A stretch of 47,109 nt of DNA, taken from positions 1 through 47,109 of the forward strand of contig NZ_BAFQ01000288.1 in the NCBI RefSeq assembly GCF_000308375.1. The letters are read 5' to 3'. Source of the DNA: Nocardia aobensis NBRC 100429 (lineage in GTDB: Bacteria > Actinomycetota > Actinomycetes > Mycobacteriales > Mycobacteriaceae). The position numbers and the translations under genes were made by a program. This document shows positions 25,029 through 33,408 of this stretch, piece after piece. Below the pieces are notes generated by a model. The model made no database searches, was not told where the DNA came from, and saw only the letters and a list, made by a program, of their open reading frames with translations. Every line of letters begins with the position of its first letter. The stretch's first letter is position 1.

Positions 25029-25903
25029 CCTGCGAACTCCCTTGCCTTATCCCTCAGCAACTTTCTGCTGTCTTGCTCATCCAACGCTACCTTCCGGAGG
25101 TCGGCATGCGCCTGGCGATACCGTTCGACGACCTCGGGATCGTCGAAGTACATCGCGCCGGTGTATCCCTCGGCGTACACGACGGACGGCTCGACCGGCC
25201 GTTCAGTCGTGGGTTGGTCGAAATCCAAAATGATGAAGGGGCCGGTCAAGTCGCCCAGCGGTACGCCGGCGCCGAATGGGAGAACTCGAACCGAGATGTT
25301 CGACCGAGTGCCCATGTCTGCGAGATGACGGAGTTGCACGCCCATCGCGCGACGAGTTCCGATAACGCGATGCAATGCCGATTCGTCAAGGATCACTGCT
25401 ATCGGTAGTGGCGCCGCCTTCTTGGTGATCAGAACCTGACGTCGCGTTCGCATCTCGACCCGCCTGCCGATCTCGCCTTCCGGCTCGGACGGATGCGCAA
25501 GTCGGCTCAGGGTATGCGCATATTCGGGTGTTTGCAACAGGCCCGGCACTAGTTCGGCGAATGACGTCAGCTTTGCCGCACTGGATTCCAGGCCCATGTA
25601 TACGTCGAAGTTCATCGGGATCAGATCCCCGTACTGATGCCACCAACTCTTACTGTTTCCCTGCTGCGCAAGCCCTTTGAGGGCTTCGGTGGTCGTGTCG
25701 TCCGCGCCGCAGACTTGGCAGATCGCGTCGACGTCCCACAGCCGGATCCGGTCGGCGGTGCCGGTCTCCAGCCGCTGGACCGTGGTGGCGCCGCGTTCGA
25801 TGCGGCGCGCGAGCTCCGCGATCGTCAGGCCGGATCCCTGACGGAGCTCCCGTAGATACCGGCCGAGCTGACGGCGGGGGAGCGTCGAACTGATATCCAC
25901 CAT
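25025..25903 (-). CDS. XRE-family regulator with DUF5753 domain
   Basis: A 292-residue DNA-binding protein. The helix-turn-helix lies at residues 11-65 (LGRYLRELRQGSGLTIAELARRIERGATTVQRLETG). The rest is a DUF5753 domain: VYMGLESSAAKLTSFAELVPGLLQTPEYAHTLSR, EMRTRRQVLITKKAAPLPIAVILDESALHRVIG, ISVRVLPFGAGVPLGDLTGPFIILDF. The ATG at 25903 was chosen because AAAGGAGG stands 9 bases upstream, the strongest ribosome site in the window. It is co-transcribed with the overlapping DUF397 gene. Such pairs modulate development or secondary metabolism; its DNA target is unknown. Confidence 0.92.
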   Translation of the reverse strand: MVDISSTLPRRQLGRYLRELRQGSGLTIAELARRIERGATTVQRLETGTADRIRLWDVDAICQVCGADDTTTEALKGLAQQGNSKSWWHQYGDLIPMNFDVYMGLESSAAKLTSFAELVPGLLQTPEYAHTLSRLAHPSEPEGEIGRRVEMRTRRQVLITKKAAPLPIAVILDESALHRVIGTRRAMGVQLRHLADMGTRSNISVRVLPFGAGVPLGDLTGPFIILDFDQPTTERPVEPSVVYAEGYTGAMYFDDPEVVERYRQAHADLRKVALDEQDSRKLLRDKAREFAG

Positions 25904-26112
25904 GACGAGCTGCCTCCTTTGGATGCGGCGGTCCGGGGTTGTGGATGGACACCGCGGGGTTCTGGGACGACGAGCTTGGACTTCTGATGAATCCCAGCGG
26001 ATTATCCACACTTGCTTGTCGGTTCACGACGAATTCGCTGTGCTGGGACTGCATCTGGGGCGGGGCGTGCTGAACAGCCGTCGGCCCCTCCCATCGAACC
26101 AAGGCATCGCCA

Positions 26113-26463
26113 GTGATGACAGCAGATCGAGTGGAACGCCCGGGGCAGGCAAACCCGTTGGCGCGCATGCGCGGAGAGGATCACGCGGCAGTTGGTGAGC
26201 GTATCACCGAGGCGGAGGGATTGCGTGCCGTATGGCGATCGACGCGGGACCCACGTGGCCGCATCGAGATATCGGCCGTATTCGACGCCGGCGCAACTCC
26301 GGAACAGATCCGGCGGTTCGCGCCCGGCACGGACCTGGCGCAGGCGCGTGAGCTCCATCCGAAGTGGAATCGATTGTGGGACAGCGTCAAGCGCGATTTC
26401 TGGGCGGACATAGCTGCTTCGGCCGGCTGCTCACCGGTGACCAAAAGGGAGAACCGCCGATGA
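26113..26463 (+). CDS. hypothetical protein
   Basis: A possible 116-residue protein starting GTG-ATG at 26113, or shorter from an ATG at 26167. Its second half is the more protein-like: GRIEISAVFDAGATPEQIRRFAPGTDLAQARELHPKWNRLWDSVKRDFWADIAAS, a helical segment rich in Trp, Asp and Arg. No family recognised and the ribosome site is weak. It is divergent from the XRE gene across about 210 bases. It may be a small accessory gene or a chance frame. Confidence 0.4.
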   Translation: MMTADRVERPGQANPLARMRGEDHAAVGERITEAEGLRAVWRSTRDPRGRIEISAVFDAGATPEQIRRFAPGTDLAQARELHPKWNRLWDSVKRDFWADIAASAGCSPVTKRENRR

Positions 26464-26624
26464 GAAATACGAGTCCCATGCCTGCGCCTGCGTCCGAAGA
26501 ACCTGTCGCCGCCTCCTTGCCTGATCGCGGCGCGGAATCCGGCCCGGGGGAGGGGCCTCGCCACCGGCTTCCTGGCCGGGCCAGGCGTGCCGCTGTTCGA
26601 ACATCTTTCGAGAAGGAGAGGGGC

Positions 26625-27182
26625 ATGAAGGGGTTGGACCCCGCCAGGGAGGAGACGGAATCGATTGCGGCTCTGCGGGATGTCGCCGGTGCGCTGGCGG
26701 TGATGTCGGTGGCGCGCAGCAAGGCTGTCGGGTTGGTGCGTACGGAGATCTCGGGGACCGACACAGCGCGGCACGACATCGAAATCCAATGTCTTGCTCA
26801 TCATCTCGGGTTTCGCTGGCTGTGCACGCTGCGTCCGCCCGAGGGTGTTCGCGACCCGCTCGGCGACATCCTCGCGATCGCGTCGGGGATGGACGCGTCG
26901 GCCGTCCTCGTCTACGACCTGGCCCACGTCGACGATCGGCCTGAACGTGTGAGCGCCGACTTCGATCTGGCCACCGTCGCACCACCTCGGTTGTGGCTCG
27001 CCGGAACAACGAAACCGTATGCCGTAGAACCACCACCGTTGAACGACTGCACCTGGGAGCCCACTCACCTCGAACGAGACTGCGCTCGCCGATTGTGGGA
27101 AATCCACCGTGATTGTTTCCCTGGCTGCCTGGCCGGGCTCGCGGCGAGTGCAGCGCTGTCGGCACTGGACGAGGTGGACTGA
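26625..27182 (+). CDS. hypothetical protein with resolvase-like fold, catalytic Ser absent
   Basis: A 185-residue protein from the ATG at 26625, which has AAGGAGAGG 5 bases upstream; an upstream ATG at 26460 would add 55 low-complexity residues and overlap the preceding gene by four bases. The central part (SKAVGLVRTEISGTDTARHDIEIQCLAHHLGFRWLCTLRP, then DPLGDILAIASGMDASAVLVYDLAHVDD) has the alternating strand/helix order of serine-recombinase N-terminal domains, but without their catalytic serine. Similar non-catalytic proteins occur in mycobacteria and Nocardia as I recall. The function is unknown and the fold call is tentative. Confidence 0.5.
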   Translation: MKGLDPAREETESIAALRDVAGALAVMSVARSKAVGLVRTEISGTDTARHDIEIQCLAHHLGFRWLCTLRPPEGVRDPLGDILAIASGMDASAVLVYDLAHVDDRPERVSADFDLATVAPPRLWLAGTTKPYAVEPPPLNDCTWEPTHLERDCARRLWEIHRDCFPGCLAGLAASAALSALDEVD

Positions 27183-27406
27183 TTCGACGCAGCGCAGAGG
27201 GGCGCGCGAGGCTCTCGAAAAATTCAGACCCCAGCGTTCGTCTTCGGGTGCACCTCTCTCTCGTCCGGGACGTCTGGACGATATGCACGGCGGGGTCCGA
27301 CCCGTTGGGTGTAGCCAGGCGGGTGCCGTGTCCCGCGAAGTGGTCAATCGACCAGTGGGATAACGCTGCCGCAGGGTGCGCGCCTTCTGCTCACAGGACG
27401 CCTGTC

Positions 27407-27420
27407 CGTTTTCGAAAACG
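27407..27420. promoter_or_regulatory. perfect 14-base palindrome upstream of the second ExxR-less P450
   Basis: CGTTTTCGAAAACG is fully self-complementary. It lies 112 bases before the P450 start, in a 349-base stretch (27183-27531) that otherwise shows no gene. A weaker TGTTT-N6-AAACA repeat occupies a similar place (109 bases before the start) upstream of the paralogous P450 at 19205, so it may be a shared operator. Confidence 0.45.
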
Positions 27421-27531
27421 CTAGCTGGAGGGCTGCCACAGCCCCTATCCTCACCAAGCACGAGGTGACGCTGTCGGCTGACGGCGAATCCCCTGCCGCG
27501 CTTGTTGGTTCATTCTCTGGAGTCACCCCCT

Positions 27532-28794
27532 TTGTCAACCCCACCTTCCGACCTGGCTGCGGCCCCCGGCTGCCCTGTCCATCAGGCCGGTACACCCTTC
27601 GACACCGACGGCCCCCGAATCGTGCTGGACACACCGGCATTCGTCGCCGACCCCCATCGCGCCTACGAGGCGATGCGCCGCCGCTTCGGCTCCATCGTGC
27701 CGATCGAGCTGGCGCCCGGCGTGCCGGCGACGCTGGTCATCGGCTATCACACCGCGTTGCAGATCCTCAACGATCCCGACCACTTCCCGGCCGACCCGCG
27801 GGCGTGGGAGCGAACCGTTCCCGCGGATTGCCCGGTGCGGCCGATCATGGAGTGGTATCCGAACGTGATCCGCAGCGCGGGCAGTGCGCATGCGCGGTAT
27901 CGGCAGGCGTTCACGGCGGCCTTCGACCGGGTCGACCTGCACGAATTGCACACTACCGTCGAGAAGATCGCCATCCCGCTGATCAACGAGTTCTGCGAGT
28001 CGGGTTCGGCGGATCTGGTGTCGCAATACGCATTTCCGCTGGCGTTCGAGGTGCTGAACCGCATGGTCGGCTGTTCGGCGGATCTGGGCCGTCGCGTGGC
28101 CACCGGGATGGCGGCGATCTTCGACACGGTGAACGCCGCATGGGGTATGGACCATATGAGTCAGGCGCTGATGGAGCAGGTGCAGCTGCGCCGTGCCGCG
28201 CCCGCCGACGATGTCACCTCGCATCTCGCCCACCATCCGGCCAAGCTCAACGACGAGGAGATGGTTCGCAACCTGATCGTCTTCTACGGCGGAGGCATCG
28301 AACCGCAGCAGAATTTAATTTCCAACACCCTGCTGCTGATGATCACCGACGAGCGTTTCGGCGGCGACATTCTCGCGGGCAGCCTGTCGACGCGCGATGC
28401 GCTCGACGAGGTGCTGTTCACCGATCCACCGCTGGCCAACTTCTGCATGACCTACCCTCGCCAGCCGATTCTGATCGACACCACCTGGCTGCCTGCCAAT
28501 CAACCGGTGATCATCAGTCTGGCCGCGTGCAATAACGATCCCGAGATCGCGGGCGGCGATCGCACCGGTAATCGCTCGCATCTGGCTTGGGGTGCGGGCC
28601 CGCATGCGTGTCCGGCCCGGTCGGTGGCGTATCTGGTGGTACAGGATGCGATCGATCAGCTGCTCGACGCGCTGCCGGAAATCCGCCTCGCTGTCGATCC
28701 GAGTGAGATCAGTTGGCGGCCTGGGCCGTTCCATCGCTCGATGACGGCACTGCCGGTCACGTTCCCGCCGTCACCTCGGCTGCATCTGGTCTAG
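27532..28794 (+). CDS. second cytochrome P450 lacking the ExxR arginine, CYP157-like
   Basis: A 420-residue P450 clearly paralogous to the gene at 19205-20458: both share PHRAYEAMRRR or a close variant, VPIELAPGVPATLVIGY, DPPLANFCMTYPRQP and NRSHLAWG-GPH-CPA. ExxR is replaced by E293-V-L-F296. The I-helix reads GGGIEPQ, so the usual acid-alcohol (E/D-T) pair for oxygen activation is also altered. The heme ligand is Cys360. The TTG at 27532 was chosen because CTGGAG stands about 9 bases upstream and the product then starts MSTPPSDL; a TTG at 27502 would add 10 residues. Unlike its paralogue it has no CYP154 neighbour. Confidence 0.85.
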   Translation: MSTPPSDLAAAPGCPVHQAGTPFDTDGPRIVLDTPAFVADPHRAYEAMRRRFGSIVPIELAPGVPATLVIGYHTALQILNDPDHFPADPRAWERTVPADCPVRPIMEWYPNVIRSAGSAHARYRQAFTAAFDRVDLHELHTTVEKIAIPLINEFCESGSADLVSQYAFPLAFEVLNRMVGCSADLGRRVATGMAAIFDTVNAAWGMDHMSQALMEQVQLRRAAPADDVTSHLAHHPAKLNDEEMVRNLIVFYGGGIEPQQNLISNTLLLMITDERFGGDILAGSLSTRDALDEVLFTDPPLANFCMTYPRQPILIDTTWLPANQPVIISLAACNNDPEIAGGDRTGNRSHLAWGAGPHACPARSVAYLVVQDAIDQLLDALPEIRLAVDPSEISWRPGPFHRSMTALPVTFPPSPRLHLV

Positions 28795-28914
28795 GTGAGG
28801 CGATAGGCGGTGTAGCGACCGCGTTCGCGGCGCGGGTCACCCCGTGGTCCTCCGGCGGGCCCAGGCGTGCCTCCACCCGGAACGCCACCTCCAAGCCGGG
28901 CACTGCCGGGGCAC

Positions 28915-30600
28915 TCACGATGACCACACCGGCAGTTCGATCCGCGACGGAGACACTGAGGCGTGTGAGATCTCTTGCGTCGCAGAGTGAATGGTGGCTG
29001 CGGTGGCGGCCGGCTCGCCGGATCCGGGATTGCGGGCGTATCGCGGATGGGCGCCGGAACTGATCTGCACGCTGATGCGGTGGCCGGCCGCGAACCGGTG
29101 AAAGGTGGGCCACAGCCGCACCTCGACATCCCGGAAACCGTCCGCGTCCGGCACCGGATCCGTCTCGGTCGTGGCGATGCTGCCGATGCGGCGGATACCG
29201 TCGCACACGGTCATCGATCGCCCGTCCGGATGGAGATCGCAGATCCGGACGAAGATGTCGGCGCTGGGTTGTGACGATCGAAAGCTGATGCGCGCCACCG
29301 GTTCTCCGGCGACCGTGACCGGAGTGGTGAGCGGCTCACCACGGAATACGGTGACGTCGGCGCGACGCTCGTGTGCGGCGTTGTCGACCGGGCTCGAGGC
29401 CGGGCCCAGGCTGGGGCCGCCGACGGCGGGTGTGGGATCGGCGGGGTCGTAGACGTAGCTGGTGATGCCGCCTTCCGGGGCATCGGGGCCGAGCTTGCGT
29501 GAGGCGTGCAGGTACAGCGTTTCGCTCGCTGTGCCGGACGGTGGCCAGGTTTGCAGGTCGTGCCATTGTTCGGCGCCGGTGAGATAGGCGCGCACCGGTG
29601 CTACCCGCTTGCTCGGAGCATCGGCGAAATGCTCCTTCAAGAACTCCACTGTCTCGGCGACCGTCGGTGCGCCCATATCTCGGGTGAGATGGCCCCACGG
29701 GCCGACAGTGAGGCGCGGTGGTCGTCCCGCTTCGGCGAGCTGTGCGTAGTTGCGCAGCTGCCACGGCAGGAAGATGTCGTACCAACCGGTGATCATGTAC
29801 ACCGGCGCGGTGACATCGGGAACCGACGCCGTATGCGACTGCTGGGTCCAATACTCGTCGGTGAGCCGTTCGTGACCGACCCAGTCCTGGTACCAGTGCA
29901 CCGTGCGCCCGTTCGCGGCCACATCGCCGCGCGATAGCGGTAGCACGTCGAATGCCTTGCGCAGCTTGCGATCCGGACGCAACTGACCCAGCACCAGGGC
30001 GAGCAGTTCGCGGTGGATCATCCGGTCCATCATCTGCGTCCAGCCGAGCGCGTTGCGCAGTGCGAAGGCCGCGTTGTCCCAGGTGATGGCACCGAAATCG
30101 GGCATCGTCACGACCAGGCAGAGGGCATCGGGCGCGATGTCCGGGTCCTCCTTCTGCAGCTTTCCCGCCACCGCCCACTGGGTGAAGCCCATATAGCTGG
30201 GTCCGAAGGTGACCACCGGCCCTGTGCACCAGTCTTGTTCGTGAACCCAGCGGTGGGTCGCGATACCGTCGCGCTGCTCGTCGATTTGCGGGGTGAACAC
30301 ACCACGGGAACCCCAGGTTCCGCGGCAGCTCTGGAACAGCACCGGAAAACCCTCGCGGGCCAGGGCGCGGGCATGGCCGGCAACGGGTCCGCTGCGCCCG
30401 TACGGGCCACGGATCACGATGGTGGGCAGCCTCGGATCGGGGTTGCCGATCGGCGTGATCAGGTCGGCGAGCAACTCGACACCGTCGTCCATCGGGACGC
30501 GCAGGTTCTTGCGGACGGCGATGTCGTGCGGGCCGGGAACGAGTCCTGTGATGATCCGCGCTTGTATCCACCGCGAAAGGCGCTGGCGGGGCGTGCTCAT
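28915..30600 (-). CDS. CocE/NonD-family hydrolase
   Basis: A 561-residue serine hydrolase of the X-Pro dipeptidyl-peptidase/cocaine esterase type. The N-terminal catalytic domain has RVPMDDGVELLADL, PTIVIRGPYGR, LFQSCRGTWGS, and the nucleophile elbow FGPSYMGF with Ser135; VYMITGWYDIFLPWQLRNY supplies the Asp and GPWGHLTRDM the His. Residues about 350-561 form the jelly-roll domain (XPP_DAP2_C). It hydrolyses esters or amides of small acyl groups. The ATG at 30600 overlaps the TGA of the MarR gene by four bases, so it is the third gene of a monooxygenase-MarR-hydrolase operon and probably acts on the oxygenated product. Confidence 0.9.
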   Translation of the reverse strand: MSTPRQRLSRWIQARIITGLVPGPHDIAVRKNLRVPMDDGVELLADLITPIGNPDPRLPTIVIRGPYGRSGPVAGHARALAREGFPVLFQSCRGTWGSRGVFTPQIDEQRDGIATHRWVHEQDWCTGPVVTFGPSYMGFTQWAVAGKLQKEDPDIAPDALCLVVTMPDFGAITWDNAAFALRNALGWTQMMDRMIHRELLALVLGQLRPDRKLRKAFDVLPLSRGDVAANGRTVHWYQDWVGHERLTDEYWTQQSHTASVPDVTAPVYMITGWYDIFLPWQLRNYAQLAEAGRPPRLTVGPWGHLTRDMGAPTVAETVEFLKEHFADAPSKRVAPVRAYLTGAEQWHDLQTWPPSGTASETLYLHASRKLGPDAPEGGITSYVYDPADPTPAVGGPSLGPASSPVDNAAHERRADVTVFRGEPLTTPVTVAGEPVARISFRSSQPSADIFVRICDLHPDGRSMTVCDGIRRIGSIATTETDPVPDADGFRDVEVRLWPTFHRFAAGHRISVQISSGAHPRYARNPGSGEPAATAATIHSATQEISHASVSPSRIELPVWSS

Positions 30601-31058
30601 TCGGTTTCCTCCGTGGTCTGGAGTCGTTGGAGAGCCTCGCGCAGGCGTTCGAGCGCGGGGAGGGCGGTGGCCAGCGCGGCGCGGTCCTCGGGATCGAGAG
30701 TCGCCGCCGCGGCGTTGATGAGAGCGCCGCTTGCCTCGTCGAAGCGAGCGAACAGATTGTGGGCCCGCGCGGTCGTCGCGATTTCGACGTGGCGGCGGTC
30801 GCCGGGCCGGGGGCGGCGCTCGACCAAGCCGCTCGCCTCCATCGCGGTCAGCAGATTGCTGACCGTGGGGCGGCTCAGTCCGAGTCGTCCGGCCAATTCG
30901 CTCGAGGTGCTGACGGTGCCGGGCGGCAGGGCGCGCACGATTTCGATCTGCGCATCCGGGATGTCCGGGAGATGTTCGGCGGCGCGGGCGGCGGAGAGCA
31001 AGCTTCGGCGCAGCGGTGAGATGACCGATGCCAGCCGGGCGGGATCGAGATCGGTCAC
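30597..31058 (-). CDS. MarR-family transcriptional regulator
   Basis: A 153-residue winged-helix regulator: LPDIPDAQIEIVRALPPGTVSTSSELAGRLGLSRPTVSNLLTAMEASGLVERRPRPGDRRHVEIATT, with helices at both ends for dimerisation. GTG start at 31058 overlaps the flavin monooxygenase stop, and its own stop overlaps the CocE start, each by four bases. Being inside the operon with a perfect palindrome at the operon promoter, it is almost certainly an autoregulator that responds to the substrate of the monooxygenase. Confidence 0.92.
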   Translation of the reverse strand: MTDLDPARLASVISPLRRSLLSAARAAEHLPDIPDAQIEIVRALPPGTVSTSSELAGRLGLSRPTVSNLLTAMEASGLVERRPRPGDRRHVEIATTARAHNLFARFDEASGALINAAAATLDPEDRAALATALPALERLREALQRLQTTEETE

Positions 31059-32293
31059 GAGACATGCCCCTCGTTGAATGGCGGGGTCAGCGACGGCCGG
31101 TTGTTGAGGGTGTCGCGATCGAACCCGGCGGCCTTCTTGTAGCCGGTGGCGATGGCGGCCAACTCTTTCGGCGAGATGACGTCGTGGACGTGCGCGAACC
31201 CGTTCGGCGCGCGTTCGTGGGCGAGAACCATGACCTGTTCGGGGCCCTGGTTGCGGTTGCTGTGCACCAGGGCTGTCGTGGCGGGGCGTCGATCCTGCTC
31301 ATAGGCAACGAGAGCCTCCTCGGGGGTGCGCGCGGTGGCCAGGTGGAACGCGAGGGTACGAGCATCGAGAATGGCTTGTGATGCACCGTTCGAACCGTTC
31401 GGGTACATCGGATGTGCCGCGTCGCCGAGCAGGGTGGTCCGCCCGTACGTCCAGCGGTCGAGCGGGTCGCGGTCGACCATCGGATATTCGAGGATTTCGT
31501 CTGCGGCACAGAGCAATTCGGTCACTGCCAGCCACGGGAAGCGCCACTCTCGGAACAGATCCACTATCTGGACCGATGCGACCGCGCGATTCCAGTCGGC
31601 ATTCTGTCCGCCGAATCCGACTGTCCGGCGCTCGGCGATGAAATTGATCGCGCCGCGGATCGGATACGCCACGAACTTCTGCTCGGCATCACCGGCCATG
31701 ATCATCGTGCGACCGTCGAGGAAGCCGGGGAGCTTCGCTGTCCCGCGCCACAGCATCAGTCCGTTCCACACGGGTGGACCCTCGTCCGGCTGATGCCGGC
31801 GGCGTAGGGCCGAATGGATGCCGTCGGCGCCGATGACCAGATCGGCGTCGACCGTCAATTCGCCTGTCGCCGTGGCGAAGTGGGCACGACCGTCGGTGTT
31901 AGCGGTGCGGAGGCGATGTCCGGTGCGGACGGTCTGCGCGCCGAGTCTTTCGTTCACGGCATCGAGCAATTCCCTCTGCAGCGTGCCGCGATGCACCGAC
32001 AGTTGCGGCCAGCGGTATCCGGCTTCGAGACCACGCGGCTCACACCAAATCTCCTGGCCGAACCGGTTGTAGTAAACCAGTTTTCGCGGCGCCACGCCCA
32101 GCGCGGCCAACCGCTCGCCGAGGCCGAGTTCGGTCAGCTCACGCACGGCATGCGGAAGCAGATTGATCCCCACACCGAGCGGCCGCAACACATCGGCGCG
32201 CTCGTACACGGTCACATCCCGGAATCCGGCCGCATGCAGGCTCAGAGCCGCGGCGAGGCCACCGATGCCGGCGCCGACGATCACGATCCTCAT
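31055..32293 (-). CDS. FAD-dependent aromatic monooxygenase, PhzS-like
   Basis: A 412-residue class A flavin monooxygenase. FAD motif MRIVIVGAGIGGLAAALSLH at the N-terminus, the DG motif LVIGADGIHSALRR near residue 160, and the GD motif TLLGDAAHPMYPNGSNGASQAI near residue 295 are complete. The N-G-S-N-G-A pocket and the C-terminus resemble PhzS-type phenazine and salicylate-like hydroxylases. It needs NAD(P)H and O2 only. The ATG at 32293 begins the Rossmann strand directly. It is the first gene of the operon, so an aromatic or N-heterocyclic compound is the likely substrate and inducer. Confidence 0.88.
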   Translation of the reverse strand: MRIVIVGAGIGGLAAALSLHAAGFRDVTVYERADVLRPLGVGINLLPHAVRELTELGLGERLAALGVAPRKLVYYNRFGQEIWCEPRGLEAGYRWPQLSVHRGTLQRELLDAVNERLGAQTVRTGHRLRTANTDGRAHFATATGELTVDADLVIGADGIHSALRRRHQPDEGPPVWNGLMLWRGTAKLPGFLDGRTMIMAGDAEQKFVAYPIRGAINFIAERRTVGFGGQNADWNRAVASVQIVDLFREWRFPWLAVTELLCAADEILEYPMVDRDPLDRWTYGRTTLLGDAAHPMYPNGSNGASQAILDARTLAFHLATARTPEEALVAYEQDRRPATTALVHSNRNQGPEQVMVLAHERAPNGFAHVHDVISPKELAAIATGYKKAAGFDRDTLNNRPSLTPPFNEGHVS

Positions 32294-32301
32294 GGGCCAA
32301 C

Positions 32302-32318
32302 AGTTTTGCAACAAAACT
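32302..32318. promoter_or_regulatory. MarR-type operator at the monooxygenase promoter
   Basis: AGTTTTG (32302-32308), CAA, CAAAACT (32312-32318): a perfect 7-3-7 inverted repeat 8 bases before the monooxygenase start. On the minus strand TTGACC (32330-32325) precedes it as a -35 box, with AAAACT 17 bases on as a weak -10. An operator lying across the core promoter, with a MarR gene in the operon, is the standard arrangement for self-repression. Confidence 0.7.
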
Positions 32319-32460
32319 ATTCCTGGTCAATGGGCGTGGGCGTCCGCGGTGCGCCCGGCTTCCTCTTCTCTTGTGATGATCAATAAGTGGAACCGAGTGG
32401 CCGTCGAGTGCGTCCTAGACTCCAGGAGGACGTGTGCGCGGGGATCAACGGGAGGCATCG

Positions 32461-33003
32461 GTGATACGTAAGGCGGCTACGGCTGTGCTGGCGGTTGCGG
32501 TGGTGTTGGTGGGGGCCGGGTGTTCCTCGTCGACTTCGGGGACGGCTTCGCCGGAGACGAGTGATCCGAAGGTGGCGACGGCGGCGTTATGGGACCCGTG
32601 CACACAGGTCACCGATGGCGTGCTGCGACAGGTGGGCGCAGACCCGTCAACCCGCGAATCCGGCGTAGGCGGTGTGCCAGTCGATGGATGGAAAGTCTGT
32701 TCGTGGTCTGCTGCGCCGATGCATGCTCGATCGTTGGTGGTCTGGTCGACCACCTTCTCGCTGGACGACATCAAAAACAAGCAAGACAACGTCGACTTCA
32801 CGGCGGTTACCGTTGCTGGACGGCAAGGTTGGAAATTCCATCGAGCGAGTGATCGGAACAACGAGAAGTGTGACCTTGTCTTCCCTGCTGCCCCAGGCGC
32901 TTACCAGTTGTCGTTCTACAACAACGATCCGGGGGACTCCAAGGCGCCCTGTGACAGCGTGATGGCCGCCGCGCAAGACATCGTGCCCCTGTTTCCGAAA
33001 TAA
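32461..33003 (+). CDS. DUF3558-type lipoprotein
   Basis: A 180-residue lipoprotein. The signal peptide is VIRKAATAVLAVAVVLV and the lipobox VGAGC puts the lipid on Cys21. A Ser/Thr-rich spacer is followed by the DUF3558 domain: LWDPCTQVTDGVLRQVGADPSTRE, VDGWKVCSWSA, then a CDLVFPAAPGAYQLSF strand and a final PCDSVMAAAQDIVPLFP helix. The four cysteines should form two disulfides. The GTG at 32461 has GGGAGG 6 bases upstream. It is 16 bases upstream of the small helical gene, heading the ESX-associated group. Confidence 0.82.
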   Translation: MIRKAATAVLAVAVVLVGAGCSSSTSGTASPETSDPKVATAALWDPCTQVTDGVLRQVGADPSTRESGVGGVPVDGWKVCSWSAAPMHARSLVVWSTTFSLDDIKNKQDNVDFTAVTVAGRQGWKFHRASDRNNEKCDLVFPAAPGAYQLSFYNNDPGDSKAPCDSVMAAAQDIVPLFPK

Positions 33004-33019
33004 CGGGATGGTTGTGAAC

Positions 33020-33397
33020 ATGGCGCAAAGCGAAGATGTCACACTCTGGATGTTCCTGGCCGAGGAGTCGAAGGCCGGTCGCCTCGAACTGGACCCTTCG
33101 GTCTCACGCGATTGTCTGAAAGCGTGTGAGGACCAGCTTGCGGTCTATCGCGACTGCCGACAGATGCTGGGAAATATGTCGAATGTGACCGGGCTCGGGG
33201 ACTTCCCCGCGGCCGATCAACTCGCGAAGATGTTGGGCGCCAAAGCCATCGGCGGCGAGGGAGATTTTGACACAGCCTTCCGCGACCACATCGAGGTGCT
33301 CCAACTCATCCGCGACACCATCAAGCACTCCGTCGACCGCCTCGTCGACCACGACCAGCAGAACGCCGGCACCATCGCCGGCTCCGAGAACCACTGA
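33020..33397 (+). CDS. small helical protein of the ESX-associated group
   Basis: A 125-residue acidic helical protein: EDVTLWMFLAEESKAGRLELDPSVSRDCLKACEDQLAVYRDCRQML, then a long helix to VDRLVDHDQQNAGTI. The length and helix-turn-helix hairpin order suit the WXG100-superfamily partners encoded beside PPE-like genes, though no central WxG is present. ATG starts exist at 33008 and 33020; the second has GGGATGG upstream and was preferred. It lies 11 bases before the long WxG/proline-rich gene. Role as a secretion partner is inferred from context. Confidence 0.65.
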   Translation: MAQSEDVTLWMFLAEESKAGRLELDPSVSRDCLKACEDQLAVYRDCRQMLGNMSNVTGLGDFPAADQLAKMLGAKAIGGEGDFDTAFRDHIEVLQLIRDTIKHSVDRLVDHDQQNAGTIAGSENH

Positions 33398-33408
33398 CGG
33401 GGGAGCAC

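Noticed and set aside
26181..27461. Long minus-strand frame across the resolvase-like gene
   Set aside because: No ribosome site or family marks. The plus strand has AAGGAGAGG before an ATG and a protein-like sequence.
19205..32293. Secondary-metabolite gene cluster, given four oxidases and several tailoring enzymes
   Set aside because: No polyketide synthase, NRPS, terpene cyclase or RiPP genes are present, and the genes are on mixed strands with separate promoters.
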